This document shows positions 19,760 through 29,735 of a DNA stretch of 64,000 bases, one piece after another. Source of the DNA: Ornithodoros turicata (Eukaryota > Arthropoda > Arachnida > Ixodida > Argasidae). Below the pieces are notes generated by a model. The model worked only from the letters and a program-made list of their open reading frames with translations. It was not told where the DNA came from and did not search any database. A program made the position numbers and the translations under genes. The stretch's first letter is position 1; each line of letters begins with the position of its first letter. The stretch lies in contig NC_088205.1 in NCBI RefSeq assembly GCF_037126465.1, positions 31,169,482-31,233,481 on the forward strand, read 5' to 3'.

Positions 19760-21334
19760 AAAAGAAAGTGCGGTTCCACTATGACCGGCTGAGAGCGTTT
19801 CGCTTCAAAACTGTCAGCGTGGATGTTCCGAAATCATTTTACCACATCATGATGACCGTGCAGATTCGAAGTAGTGCACTTTATAACTACCCACCAGAGG
19901 CACGTTCGAGGCATGCCTGGCCGTCATTTGCCCAAATGCCCCAGAAATGTCTAATGCAACATTGACTAAACGATGTCGTCTAATTTGGGCTAGACGACGA
20001 CGGGCGGGGACTCCCAGACTTCTGTCCATCCCACCGCTCGAACATTCTACTATGGATACCAGTGGCAGCAAATGCGGTGCACAAAGTGCCGTTGTTCAAT
20101 CTTCGCAAGGGTACCGATAATCTGTTAGATACTTCATGCAGTATAGCTATCATAGACGACATAGCGAAAACAAAAAACGGTGATCGACAGCGGGACTGCA
20201 GACACGTCGTTCATCACCATTTTTGCACCCCCTGCAAGCGTCGGGACAACCACGCCTATTCGGTCGTCAAGGGCCTGGTTATCTTTAGCTCAGCGGTGCT
20301 ACCCCCGTTTTTTTGTCTAGTAATTGTGTTAGTAGAAGTCACTTCAGTCAACGGATCTACAAACTTTGGTGAAAATCGTATGGATTAATCCGTTGTGTTG
20401 TTCGCGATTTATGCGCGAGCGAAACCACGCCCTTTCCCTTTTCACTCCTCCTTAAAGGGACTCTGACCAGAAACTGTGGGAGCTCTTTCGTACTTGCAGT
20501 CGATAAAGCACCCAACAAGGACTCTCCATGCGAAAATTCATACATTAAAACCCCACGGTTTCTATAAACTCGAATTTTAAACGTTCGACTTCATCCGAGT
20601 GCAGCACGCCTAGCGTCAAACCGAGAAAACATACGTTTATATAGAATATCCACCGCGGCCCACCATCAAGATGACGTCAACACGAGGGCCACTGGCAACA
20701 CCCAGAATTGGCTCAAACGCGTCACGTGGTCACGCAATACCTGTCAATTTCCTTTATGAAATGGCATGTATATGTTAACATGTTTTTGTTACAGAGCCTC
20801 AAAAAGAAAAATATACCCTGCATTTATCACCTGCAATAGTTTCTATGATTTTCTTTTCAATCTGTGCACGGCGTTCCATATGCTTCCGTATCCGGTCAGC
20901 TGTAATGGATGCCGTCAGCCGTATGCCGAGCTTGCGAACTGCGAACTTGAGTGACTCACGGCTCATCCTGCTTTGTTCGGGTCATTGGGTTGGTGTTGGT
21001 CGCCATATTCTGAACGTTTCACCTATCGTTGCGGTGTACTGTTCTTGATCTGCTGCGAAGCAACAAACCGCAACGGCAGTCACTCGCCTCAGCGAAATTC
21101 TGTCTGCTGCATCTCAAAGGAGCATCGGGACCTGATGATACCTTCACCTAAACCTTCAACTAAAGAAGCCAAGTGTGCTCTCGCGTGGTGCTGACGGAAA
21201 AGTAGTTTCAACAAGGTTAGCACATTTATTTTTCAGTTCCAGGTCTACGCACGAAAAACCATGCAAGTGCAGTCGATCATTCTCGTAGCTGTTGTGTAAC
21301 GCGTATTCTTACGTATCCCACAGAACCCTCGGTG
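19760..21334. other. Unassigned stretch with one possible transposase-like fragment
   Basis: At about 20453 the word CTTAAAGGGACTCTGACCAG starts a block also seen inverted near 32575, which suggests a dispersed DNA element. The minus strand from about 20955 to 20820 is open for some 44 codons (SLKFAVRKLGIRLTA, then SITADRIRKHMERRAQIEKK). It is basic and helical, vaguely like the middle of hAT/ZBED-type proteins, but too short to assign. Confidence 0.3.
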
Positions 21335-22168
21335 CATGTCTAGTTTAGGTCCGCCACTCGATTTGAACCTTGAAATCTACATACCTGGATGTAATTATGC
21401 AAGGTGCATCGTAATCTGTAATTAATATGCGCCGCTCGGTTCCACAAATTCCTGTAGAGACTCGTGATTCACGGAAAGTTTCAGCAGCGGCGACCATGTC
21501 ATCTCCATGCGCCCATTGTTTACCTATGACAGCTTACGCACACCTCGCACTCTTCCCAGCATGCCTTTCGCCTGTTCGTTGCTAAGACGCACAGAGACTC
21601 CGCTAGCGGACGACAGTCGGCCTCCTCCTCACGCAATTGCTCCGCGCCAAAATTGGCACCGTCTTCTGCCAGCACAGTCTCGAACAACTGCGGGAGGGGG
21701 GGGGGGGGCTACCGCCCCCCCCCCCGGATTCCCCCCGCGTGTAATATGTACTGACCTAACCTGACCTAACCTCACTACACTTCGTGTAGTGAGGAAAGCC
21801 AAGCTCTATGGCTGATGCGTAGGAGTACCACAAATGATACCCGTCGAGATCTAGTGCTTTCATTGTGCATTCTTGGCAACGAGCGAAAGGGAACAGGCGA
21901 AAGGCATGCTGGGAAGAGTGCGAGGTGTGCGTAAGCTGTCATAGGTAACAATGGGCGCATGGTGATAACATGATCGCCACTGCCGAAACTTTCCCGGGGA
22001 AACTGATCTCTAGAGGAATTTTGTATTGCCAACTGTAGGATGGGACAAACGAAAGCTTGCCCACATCACATTTCAATTTGTGGAACCGAGCGCCGCATAT
22101 GAATTCCAGATTACGATGCACCTTGCATTTCAAGGTTCAAATTGAGTGGCGGACCTAAACTAGACATG
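21335..22168. mobile_element. Foldback element of 834 bp with long imperfect arms
   Basis: The left arm from CATGTCTAGTTTAGGTCCGC (21335) is mirrored at the right end (..ctaaactagacatg, 22168). The mirror continues through GAACCTTGAAAT, GCAAGGTGCATCGTAATCTG, CGCTCGGTTCCACAAATT, AAAGTTTCRGCAG, ATGCGCCCATTGTT and ACCTATGACAGCTTACGCAC to about 21600 on the left and 21860 on the right. The centre holds a G-run/C-run pair and a perfect 11-bp hairpin (21770-21794). No coding potential is visible. A target duplication was not identified. Confidence 0.8.
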
Positions 22169-22394
22169 GACCGACGAAGCGTCGTGGAGGCTGCACCTCT
22201 GCTTTCGAAAGATGAAACCGTCTTTCCACACTGTGCTTACTGGCTTTGTATGGAGTCTGGCAAATCCGACAGACTTGGACTGCCTTTTTCAAGAAAGTTT
22301 GAAATGCAGGTATGTGTATATTGGTTTCACATATCCACCACATATTGAGTGTGTGTATGATTGTACTTTATATGCTACAGCATATCAACATACA

Positions 22395-22484
22395 TTATTA
22401 TTCAACACCTATCACCTCTTTGCCCAACGTGCAACGTAGAAGCCGATGTGCCACACATTCTCATTGCCTGTCAGCGGTACGAAG
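22395..22484 (+). pseudogene. LINE C: ORF2 C-terminal segment, left of hAT insertion
   Basis: LCPTCNVEADVPHILIACQR, then YEA, is the cysteine/histidine block of the LINE A family, read in one frame. It is cut at the hAT target duplication GTACGAAG (22477-22484). The 5' side is truncated at about 22395. Confidence 0.82.
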
Positions 22485-22594
22485 CAGTGTTGCGGATTTG
22501 AATCCACGGATTTGATTTAAATCCGGATTTAAATCCACCGGAGAGCTGGCGGATTTGATTTGCGATTTGATTTGCGCAAAAAAATATGGGCAGG

Positions 22595-22705
22595 ATTTGG
22601 ATTTGGATTGAATCGCATATTCCACTAATGATTTGGATTTGGATTCAATCGCATTTTCCACGAATGATTTGGATTTGGATTGAATCGCCCCTTTTTCAGC
22701 GGATT
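22595..22705. repeat. Three 36-bp tandem units in the hAT left subterminal zone
   Basis: Each unit starts GATTTGGATTTGGATTSAAT and continues CGC then TTCCAC-like sequence; the third unit diverges at its end. They are probably transposase-binding subterminal repeats (inference). Confidence 0.8.
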
Positions 22706-22822
22706 TGCGCGTGGATTTCGCCAAGCTCCCTCACAAGATGCATGGATTTGAAATTGAGCGAAGCGCCGTTTCGCATTCTGCGCGAATTGATGTGACCTTG
22801 TCCGAAATCTGCGGCGTCCTCG

Positions 22823-24823
22823 GTCGTCCGCGGTCCTCGGCGATCGGTCTTCCTCGACATCAAGCGCGCCTATGATACCGTCTCGCACATTTGTGTGCTA
22901 CATGCCTTGCGCTCGTTTGGAGTATCCGGTCGGCTCTTCATCTGGCTCCAAGACTTCCTTACGGACCGAACTGTCGCTGTCCGTACGTCCCAAGGCCAAA
23001 GCCCTCAGCATCCTGTTCCCCAAGGAGTCCCCCAAGGAAGCATTCTCAGCTCGACACTGTTTAACGTGGTGATGGCCGGCCTACAATCAGTAATTCCTCG
23101 CAAAGTGTCGTTCTCCGTGTATGCAGATGACGTCGCCCTTTGGACAGTAGGAAAATCACGCCCGGCTCTCCAGCGCCGCCTGCAGCTCGCTTTAAACAAT
23201 ATCCATACGTACCTGACGCACCTCGGGATGGACCTTTCACCCGAAAAGTGTGTCGAGCTCCCTTTCACGCGTAAAGCTATGGCCAATTTCCCACTTTGGC
23301 TTGGCTCAAAGAAGCTAGAACCAGTACGCTTTCACCGCTTCCTTGGCGTGGTAATCGACTCGGACTTGCGCTGGGCTCGGCACATTCAACACCTTGAAAC
23401 TAAAGTGCAGCGATGGCTCCCCGCAATCCAACATCTTTCTGGCCCAGGATGGGGCTGTGATCAGCGTTCCCTGCGCGCGAGGGCAACTGTGCTTTACAGC
23501 CTTCCTATTCTGCACAGGATATCAACAACTTCATTAAATACGCTTCGGTCCCTGTTTGCTCGAAGCCTTCGTCGATGCCTCGGAGTTCCCAGAATGGCTG
23601 AAACACGACAAGTACTGGCTGAAGCTGGTGAGCTCCCGCTTGAAGTTCTCCGTGAACGGGAAACGGCTCGGCACTACCTCCGTTTGCGTGCTCACATTCC
23701 CCGCCATCCGCTACTCAGGAAAATTCGATACCGCCCTGGAAGCGACTTCTATCGAGTAGCGCAGAGGACACGCCAGACTCTCACTGGCTTCATAACTAAG
23801 GACACTATACCGCCGGAAGCCCCCTGGTCTCTCCCGGTACCGCCCACGTTTGTACGCCTCCCAAACCTTCTGCAAAGAAGAGATCAGGTCCCCCCTCAAG
23901 TCCTCCGAGCCCATTTTCATGCTCTGGTAGACGAGAAGTTTTCTACGTTTACGGCAGCATATACTGATGGCGCATTCCGAAACAACAAGTCCGCCTCAGC
24001 CTTCGTCATTCCATCCGAAGGCGTCGTGCACGGAAGACGCCTTTCACATCCAACCTCCTCCACAGCTGCGGAACTCTATGCCATCCTTTTCTTTCTACAA
24101 CACATCGCTGATTTTCCACCCCGGGAATGGGCAGTCTTTACAGACTCCAAATCTGCACTTCAAGCAATTGAAACTTCCGGCATACGAGGTCCATCCGCAC
24201 CCCTAGTCACCGACGTGTTAATGGCTTACCACACTATCTACGCCGCAGGCCACAGGCTAGTTCTCCAGTGGGTTCCAGCCCATTGTGGTGTCGTGGGGAA
24301 CGAGCAGGCCGACAGCGCCGCAGAAGCAGCACTCTCGTCTCGGAACCGGACCCGTATTGTTCTGCTCAGAGGAGACCGCCGTTCAATTCTGCGACGTCTA
24401 GTGACACCCCTGGCTTCCCGCCAACGGACAACCGACATTCTTCCCCCCTCTATGTTGAACAGAGTTGATCCCATGCTCGCTTTCCGCATGCCACGAAACA
24501 CATCTCGTCAGGATGCTGCATTAATCCACCGCATGCGCCTCGATGTGGCCTTTACAGCTCAGTGGCGTTACCGCTTGAGACAAATTGATTCTCCCACCTG
24601 TTGCCACTGTGGTGCTCTTGAGGATCTGGAGCACATTCTTCTTCATTGCCCTCACTACGAACCTTCCCGAATGACACTCTCCGAGTCTCTTCGTCAGCTG
24701 GACTCTCGCCCTTTCTCCCTACCGAAATTGCTTGGTCCCTGGCCCAATCCAGCCCAGCAACGCTCTGCGCTCAAAGCTCTTCTGACATTTCTGGACACCA
24801 TCGGACTTCGATCGTTATTGTAA
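22823..24823 (+). CDS. LINE ORF2 (RT, RNase H, C-terminal zinc-binding), 5'-truncated, frame open
   Basis: The frame is open from the truncation point to TAA at 24821-24823 (about 666 codons). RT starts at VFLDIKRAYDTVSH (first catalytic D), then VPQGVPQGSILSSTLFNVV and YADDVALW (23120, second and third D intact), then the thumb (HRFLGVVIDSDLRWARHI, YSLPILHRISTTSLNTL). RNase H follows: AAYTDGAF, SSTAAELYAILFFL, VFTDSKSALQAIE, LQWVPAHCGVVGNEQADSAA, with all catalytic positions present. A C-terminal CCHC-like block (CCHCGALEDLEHILLHCPHY) precedes the stop. RT plus RNase H plus CCHC fits the I/R1 group. The endonuclease and ORF1 are absent through 5' truncation, so it cannot move on its own. No in-frame stop suggests a recent insertion. 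Confidence 0.92.
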   Translation, partial: VVRGPRRSVFLDIKRAYDTVSHICVLHALRSFGVSGRLFIWLQDFLTDRTVAVRTSQGQSPQHPVPQGVPQGSILSSTLFNVVMAGLQSVIPRKVSFSVYADDVALWTVGKSRPALQRRLQLALNNIHTYLTHLGMDLSPEKCVELPFTRKAMANFPLWLGSKKLEPVRFHRFLGVVIDSDLRWARHIQHLETKVQRWLPAIQHLSGPGWGCDQRSLRARATVLYSLPILHRISTTSLNTLRSLFARSLRRCLGVPRMAETRQVLAEAGELPLEVLRERETARHYLRLRAHIPRHPLLRKIRYRPGSDFYRVAQRTRQTLTGFITKDTIPPEAPWSLPVPPTFVRLPNLLQRRDQVPPQVLRAHFHALVDEKFSTFTAAYTDGAFRNNKSASAFVIPSEGVVHGRRLSHPTSSTAAELYAILFFLQHIADFPPREWAVFTDSKSALQAIETSGIRGPSAPLVTDVLMAYHTIYAAGHRLVLQWVPAHCGVVGNEQADSAAEAALSSRNRTRIVLLRGDRRSILRRLVTPLASRQRTTDILPPSMLNRVDPMLAFRMPRNTSRQDAALIHRMRLDVAFTAQWRYRLRQIDSPTCCHCGALEDLEHILLHCPHYEPSRMTLSESLRQLDSRPFSLPKLLGPWPNPAQQRSALKALLTFLDTIGLRSLL

Positions 24824-24934
24824 AGGGGCTCGTTATTTTATTCCCCCCATTCCACCAAGCACTGGGGTAGAGTATCGCCTGTTGCGATGAAACTCCCCAC
24901 TCTCCAAGGCCGAAAATAAAGTTGTTGTTGTTGT
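24824..24934 (+). terminator. LINE 3' UTR and tail
   Basis: The short UTR (CTCGTTATTTTATTCCCC, GTATCGCCTGTTGCGATGAA) is shared with the remnants at 29022-29128, 47195-47335 and 47720-47835. It ends AATAAA plus (GTT)n. The AATAAA could serve as poly(A) signal. Confidence 0.7.
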
Positions 24935-24946
24935 TGCGGCGTCCTC

Positions 24947-26940
24947 TCCCCACAGCGACGGGAGTAGCCGTTTTGTTCCAATCACTTCCCCTCACCGCAC
25001 CGAGGGTACACCAGGTGAAGTTCTTTGAACGCAGTTAAGGCTATTCTGTCGATTGGACGGCACCTTTCCCGTGGACCTCTAGCTGAGTCTTCAAGCACGA
25101 CCCGTTTCAAGCTTGCCAAATCATGTCGCGAAATTCTTGGTCTTCGCCATCATACTGAACGCATATAGGTACACACATTCACGTCAAAACAAAGTATAAA
25201 CGAACAATAAATATATCACATCCTATCATTTCGTGATTTCGGGAACGCAAGCCTTTCCTACTCCCACGGACAATCGTGGCAAGATGTGCCACTCTTCCTC
25301 ACATGCCCCACCCCCCCTTTTTTTTCCCTTGATCACAACTGTCTGTACTGCGCGAGGAAAATTTTTACAAAGGCCCGAAACGTCAGCCTTAAAATAGACC
25401 CATGGGCTACATGTTTAGTATAAATATTCGTAACATGTCCCACGATTTATTAACGGTCCATTTAATTGTGACCCCCAGGGTATAGTACCCAACGACCTGT
25501 GGTCTTTTGAGAACTGATGGTAGAAATCGACGCAGGTGTGTGTTTTTGGGCGTAGTGCGCTTAGGCCAGCGATAGGAATTCCTTCAGTCAGGCGTGTTCG
25601 CTCGGTGCTAAATGACGAGGAGGTTCCTGACCCAAAATCCGCTTTTTTGAAGGTGTACCATACCTACCAACCACACACTGTTCATGCCCCGTGAAGCCCG
25701 AGTCAACACCAACACGATACGTGATGATGGAGATGGGGGTTGTGCACCGCACCTCCCAGAGTGAGCCAGTCATCTACGATTCAATACACTTTCATCAGTA
25801 TCACTTTTTCTATTTTGGTGTAACACAAAAATTTAAGGGCACTTAACGAATTACGTGTTGCAATGCAACAGAAAGTGCGGCTGATTTTCGATAAAGTTTT
25901 ACTATTTTCTTTCTGGATGCCTTCAACTCAACTCCCATCATTCATTCATTACATGTATTTTCGTTGGGCTTCCCTTTGCGCCCCTCTTCCACTGGCATTG
26001 CACAATTCCGCGCGGCGGAGTGGCCAGCTGTCGGCTACGCGCCGGCGAGGAGAGCCGTTTGAGCCAACGGGGAATTAAATGACGGAGGACGAGTTTTTTT
26101 CGTGAGGAGGAATCTAATGCTATCACACTGCAGGCCGACGTAGCTCTGGGCTCGGGCAATGCTCGGGACTGCCTAGCTCGGGGGGAAGTACTCATGCCCT
26201 CTAAAACGCGGCCGGTGTTAGCTTCCAGCTAATCGTACGGCGGCTGGTCGCGCGTAAAATACAACACCCACATTCAACGATCCCGACGATCCGAAATGGC
26301 TGTGCGTATTCAACCTTTAAGAGGGAGCACGCTCGACATGCCCGTTGCCCGCACGGGGCGTGCGCTAGAGGTGACACAGTGAGGTGTGAGGTCGCCTTCT
26401 GTCCACTCTTGGGTAGTTCCATTTTAAATCGACAAGGGTAGGAAATTGACAATTTTTAATTTCCATGAAAAAATATATGTTAGACAGCATCTCGATTGAT
26501 GACAAAATGCAACAATTTCAAGCTCCATCCGATGAACCGTTTCCGATATGGAGAGGCGGAAGTATGCGGCGGCGAATGTTGGTTCGAATTTTTTCCCAAC
26601 TTTGACCTCATAGCAACGCGCTTCTTGTTTTACCACATCCTTCAAATTTGGCTGATAAAAACTATGGGTTCAAGACAGCACGCGGAAAAAGTCCCGTGAC
26701 TCCTACTTTAAAGGGGCGCTACGAAACCATTACCGAACACAGCACTTCCGGCAAAAAATGTACGATTTCGAACTTTTATTGTTCATGAGCGGGTACATGC
26801 ATTCCCTTGAAGATAGATTCATTAGAACCGCTAACTCATTCTCTATCGAATGGTATAGATATAATTTATATAGCTCACGTGGTAGAGCGAGCAGACGGCT
26901 GTAAGTAGAAGCAACTCGACAAATTGCTCCCCCCAATTGA
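24947..26940. other. hAT interior, mostly unassigned
   Basis: From about 25016 to 25167 a plus-strand frame of 50 codons ends in TAG (SSLNAVKAILSIGRHLSRGP, then LAESSSTTRFKLAKSCREIL) and is followed by AATAAA near 25206. It looks like a protein C-terminus but matches nothing I know. Near 26707 the word TTTAAAGGGGCGCTACG resembles the start of the TTAAAGGG repeats at 20.45 and 32.57 kb. The rest is unrecognised. Confidence 0.35.
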
Positions 26941-27058
26941 CCCCCCCAAAACGTCAGTTTATACATTGAATTTCCCTCTCACCCCTCCCCCACTACGCGC
27001 TCCGACAAAAAAAACGCCCCCCCCCCCCCCCCCCCCCCCAAACCGAGCATCTGGACCT
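26941..27058. mobile_element. Truncated copy of the 4045-4203 MITE
   Basis: Shares AAAACGTYAGTTTATNCATT, then GAATTTCCCTCTC and CCCACTACGCGCTYCGACAAA with 4092-4165, and an A/C-run interior. The right end is diverged and the left end truncated. It lies within the hAT. Confidence 0.7.
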
Positions 27059-27329
27059 GCCCCTGACACAGGCTGATACGTGGTGAGTGATAGTTTGGTA
27101 CACGCGGAGCAGGCGTAACCGAAAATGTCTTTCTAAACTCAAAAATTTGTCCTAAAATATGAATGAAATTTCGGACAGCGGATTGATATGTTGGCCCTTT
27201 ATATCCTCGTCAATCAGACGAAATTTATTGCACTTTGTGTCACGTCACGCTGTTATTTAAGCGTTGTTTAGTGAATACGTGCAGTTTTAGTAATTTGTAG
27301 GCACGGTTATAGGTCTAGTAATGCTACTG

Positions 27330-27544
27330 CACGAATTTTGGCTCCCGGATTTGTCAAAAGATTCGATAAATCCGGATTTAAAAGCGGATTTGATTTAGGG
27401 CCGGAAAAACAAATCCGGATTTAAAAGGATTTGATTTAACGTGTCAAAATTAAATCCGGACTTGATTTGGATTTGATTTACTACCTTCAGAAAAAGTGCG
27501 GATTTGATTTAAATCCGATTTGAGCGGCCAAATCCGCAACACTG
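27330..27544. repeat. hAT right subterminal repeat zone
   Basis: Multiple AAATCCGGATTTAAA and GGATTTGATTTA words in both orientations, mirroring the left subterminal zone. Confidence 0.8.
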
Positions 27545-28115
27545 GTACGAAGACCACCGATCGAGTCTCCGGCGCCGCCTTGCTCATCTAGGCTACCGAG
27601 AGCTTTCCCTCGCGGTGCTACTTGGCCCTACTCAGCACGCTGAAGTCACGTCTGCGCTGACACGATTCCTTCGGGAATCTAAGCTCCTGGGCATTCTCTA
27701 ATGCGTCCTATGCGCAACGATTAGTGAAGGAGCAGTTTCTTCTGTATTTTTTGATAATTTTCTGTATCCCAGCTGTTTTCTTCTGTTTGCTTGAAAGCAT
27801 TAGGGAATAGCAAGCCCACACCGTGGCTAACCTTTCCCTTCTCTTTTTCTTACTTTGTATTAAACATATTCGCCCCCCCCCCCCCTAGTGTGGCAAACTC
27901 GACATCAGTCACACAATGCCAACAACTGCCTTTTCTTCAAATGCTTATTTTTATCATATCATGTTTTTGTCTATATCTGAATTTACCAACCAACAACGTA
28001 TATTATTTTAGTATAATCGTCTGATTTTTAACTAGTCACAGTTTTACAATGGTTTTGGCGCACTATAGCCCGAGCTGCTTATGCGCCATTAAACTGAATC
28101 ATCATCATCATCTTC
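27545..28115 (+). pseudogene. LINE C: ORF2 end and full 3' UTR, right of hAT insertion
   Basis: After the second GTACGAAG the frame resumes (DHRSSLRRRLAHLGYRELSL, then AVLLGPTQHAEVTSALTRFL) and stops at TAA near 27700. The 3' UTR has the family words GCTAACCTTTCCCTTC and ATTAAACATAT, a C-run, then the terminal block CTGATTTTTAACTAGTCACA.. and an ATC repeat tail at about 28100-28112. It gives the reference 3' end for LINE A and for the 110-bp fragment at 8207-8316. Confidence 0.85.
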
Positions 28116-28440
28116 AACTGCCATTATTCAATCGAAGTGCCAGGTCTCAGCTGGATACAATAGATATATTTTTTGCTTTCATCCTGGAATTGCTCATTTC
28201 AGAAGAATAGTCACCGTGAAGTTTGTTTTCGTTTTCGGAAACATGAAGAGGACTAAAACCAAACACTTTTCTTTCAGAGCATCCCTTGTGCACCTGCATT
28301 TCAATTCCAATCTGTATTACAAGAATGACAGACCACTCAACAGCGATGAACATCTGAAAGTGAAAGAGCTGGAACGAAGATGCGTTAATCTGTGTGAAAG
28401 GTGCTTTGTATGTGTCTGAGTCGAGGATATAGGTCTCAAG
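28116..28440. other. Unassigned stretch
   Basis: A 67-codon plus-strand frame (28216-28419) is present but has no recognisable motif. Confidence 0.3.
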
Positions 28441-28836
28441 CTAATTCCTGTCTTCAGAAAAGGTGACAACTATGCTCCTTCTATCTACTAACCAGCTCCA
28501 CTTTTTAGGGTTCCCTGTAAACTAATGGAGCACATCATGCACTACCACGTTGTCAACCAAGTTCAGTCTGTCAGTTTCTTTTTTTTTAAATTCCAGCATG
28601 GCTTTAGAAAAGGGTATTCGGGCAAAACTAACGTAGTGGAATTCGTTCACAGCATTTTGAACTGTCTTGATTTCTGGGTCCACGTAGATGTAGTATTTTT
28701 TTATTTTGTAAGGGCTTTTGACACTGTGCTCTATGCTCGCATGTTGGCCAAACTAGCCTCATTGAAATTTGATCCTGCTACCATTAACTGGATATGCAGT
28801 TTCTCAACTAACCGCAACCGTGGCGACAACTCATGA
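28441..28836 (+). pseudogene. CR1/L2-like LINE reverse transcriptase fragment
   Basis: PVFRKGDNYAPSIY (with a stop), LFRVPCKLMEHIMHYHVVNQ, FQHGFRKGYSGKTNVVEFVH, then FFYFVRAFDTVLYARMLAKL are RT fingers and palm motifs of a CR1/L2-type LINE. Where the first catalytic aspartate block (FLDFAKAFD type) is expected it reads FYFVRAFD. The sequence ends abruptly at about 28840. It is a different lineage from the RNase H-bearing LINEs. Confidence 0.82.
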
Positions 28837-29021
28837 GGAGAACCTATCATATCGCTACCATGCAGCATTTGTCATGTTACAATCACATCACATTTTAATC
28901 TGGTCAAAAGCAAGGCCTTTTGGTTATCGGTCTTGTATAGTTACATGCCCCTCCATTATGTAACACCACACTGGGTTCTTCAACCTATGACAGATAAATA
29001 AATATATTGCCAAGTAAATTG

Positions 29022-29128
29022 TTTACAAGGCTCGTTATTCCATTTCACCACACTACCACAAGCAATTGTCGGAGTAGTAGCCCAGGGTATGAAGCTCGCC
29101 ACTAATCATCATTCAAACGAAGTTCATA
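29022..29128 (+). repeat. LINE 3' UTR remnant
   Basis: AAGGCTCGTTATTCCATTTC, then AGCAATTGTCGGAGTAG.. and AAGCTCGCCACTAATCATCA match the 3' UTR family of 24824-24934. No coding part remains. Confidence 0.6.
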
Positions 29129-29289
29129 ATCTAAAATCCTTTACTGAGAACACCGGCTTAGCAGAACAATTAAGAACAAAGAGAGTCTAGAGTAAACGTT
29201 TCGTTTCCAGGTGGCATCATCGCTACAACAGAGAACAATCAAGGACAACATCAAAGGTGTCAAATCGGTGGTGTGCATTCCTTTCATCC

Positions 29290-29577
29290 AAGGTGTTTCA
29301 TACGCCATTTGGAGGGCACTGTGCCCATCAGGCTTACGACTGTGCATATAAAGTTGAGCGTATAGAATGTGAAGCGACCTACATTGGCGAGATAGACAAA
29401 AGATGTGGGACAAGACTAAAAGAGCACACAAGGGACGTTGCCAGGGCTACGAATGCTACTCGAACCAAGACCGAATTAGTCTACCATTGCTGGCCTAAGG
29501 GACACACATTTAATTTTGATGGTGCAATAGCCTTTGGGGCCCTAGAAAGCGCATCACACCTGCTTCATCAGGTGTGA
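29290..29577 (+). pseudogene. GIY-YIG endonuclease domain of a Penelope-like element
   Basis: The frame reads YKVERIECEATYIGEIDKRC, then GTRLKEHTRDVAR and LVYHCWPKGHTFNFDGA. These are the YIG motif, the RLxEH arginine/glutamate region and the GHxF/W segment of Penelope GIY-YIG domains. The upstream RT is absent (5' truncation at about 29235), so it is a fragment without function. Confidence 0.78.
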
Positions 29578-29663
29578 TGCTTCAGCCTGTAATACAAACC
29601 GTGGCCCCATATCTGATGTATATGATACCCTCTTAGGTAGGCTGATGTGCTCATCTTTGGCCT

Positions 29664-29712
29664 CTGTTGTACTGATGATGCCACCCGGATAGGCGGCAAA
29701 ACGTTTACGCTC
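29664..29712 (+). ncRNA. Decayed hammerhead ribozyme motif of Penelope type
   Basis: The CTGATGA core box is followed by the small stem/loop TGCCACCCGGATAGGCG, then GCAAAACGTTTAC where the second core box (GAAAC) is expected. One core position is changed (GCAAAAC), so cleavage activity is doubtful. The inverted copy at 29185-29234 retains CGAAACG but has lost part of the stem. Confidence 0.55.
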
Positions 29713-29735
29713 TGTTTTTAATCGTTGTGTTGAGC

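Larger units (their letters stand above)
22822..24934 (+). mobile_element. 5'-truncated LINE with 12-bp target duplication inside the hAT
   Basis: TGCGGCGTCCTC occurs at 22810-22821 and again at 24935-24946, directly after the AATAAA plus GTT-repeat tail. The insert therefore runs from 22822 to 24934 on the plus strand. It contains the open RT-RNase H frame described separately and a 110-bp 3' UTR. It is the youngest-looking LINE in the window. Confidence 0.9.
22485..27544. mobile_element. hAT-superfamily transposon, 5.06 kb, 8-bp target duplication
   Basis: Termini are CAGTGTTGCGGATTTG and its complement CAAATCCGCAACACTG. The element is flanked by GTACGAAG at 22477-22484 and 27545-27552, an exact 8-bp duplication as expected for hAT. 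Both subterminal zones are dense in AAATCCGGATTT/GGATTTGATT words. The interior contains a LINE (22822-24934), a MITE remnant (26941-27058) and unrecognised DNA. I find no hAT transposase (no DDE-RW or C-terminal dimerisation motif), so it is nonautonomous or gutted. Confidence 0.88.
29185..29725 (+). mobile_element. Penelope-like element fragment
   Basis: A GIY-YIG endonuclease coding segment is bracketed by inverted copies of one sequence. 29185-29234 (GTAAACGTTTCGTTTCCAGG, then TGGCATCATCGCTACAACAG) is the complement of 29663-29716 (CTGTTGTACTGATGATGCCA, then AACGTTTACGC), with a deletion in the left copy. Terminal repeats in inverted arrangement, with an embedded hammerhead-like motif and a GIY-YIG domain, are typical of Penelope elements. 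RT is missing. Confidence 0.78.

Noticed and set aside
22171..22310. Plus-strand open stretch ending at GTATGTG, like an exon with donor
   Set aside because: No homologous family, and it borders the foldback element; no acceptor could be fixed.
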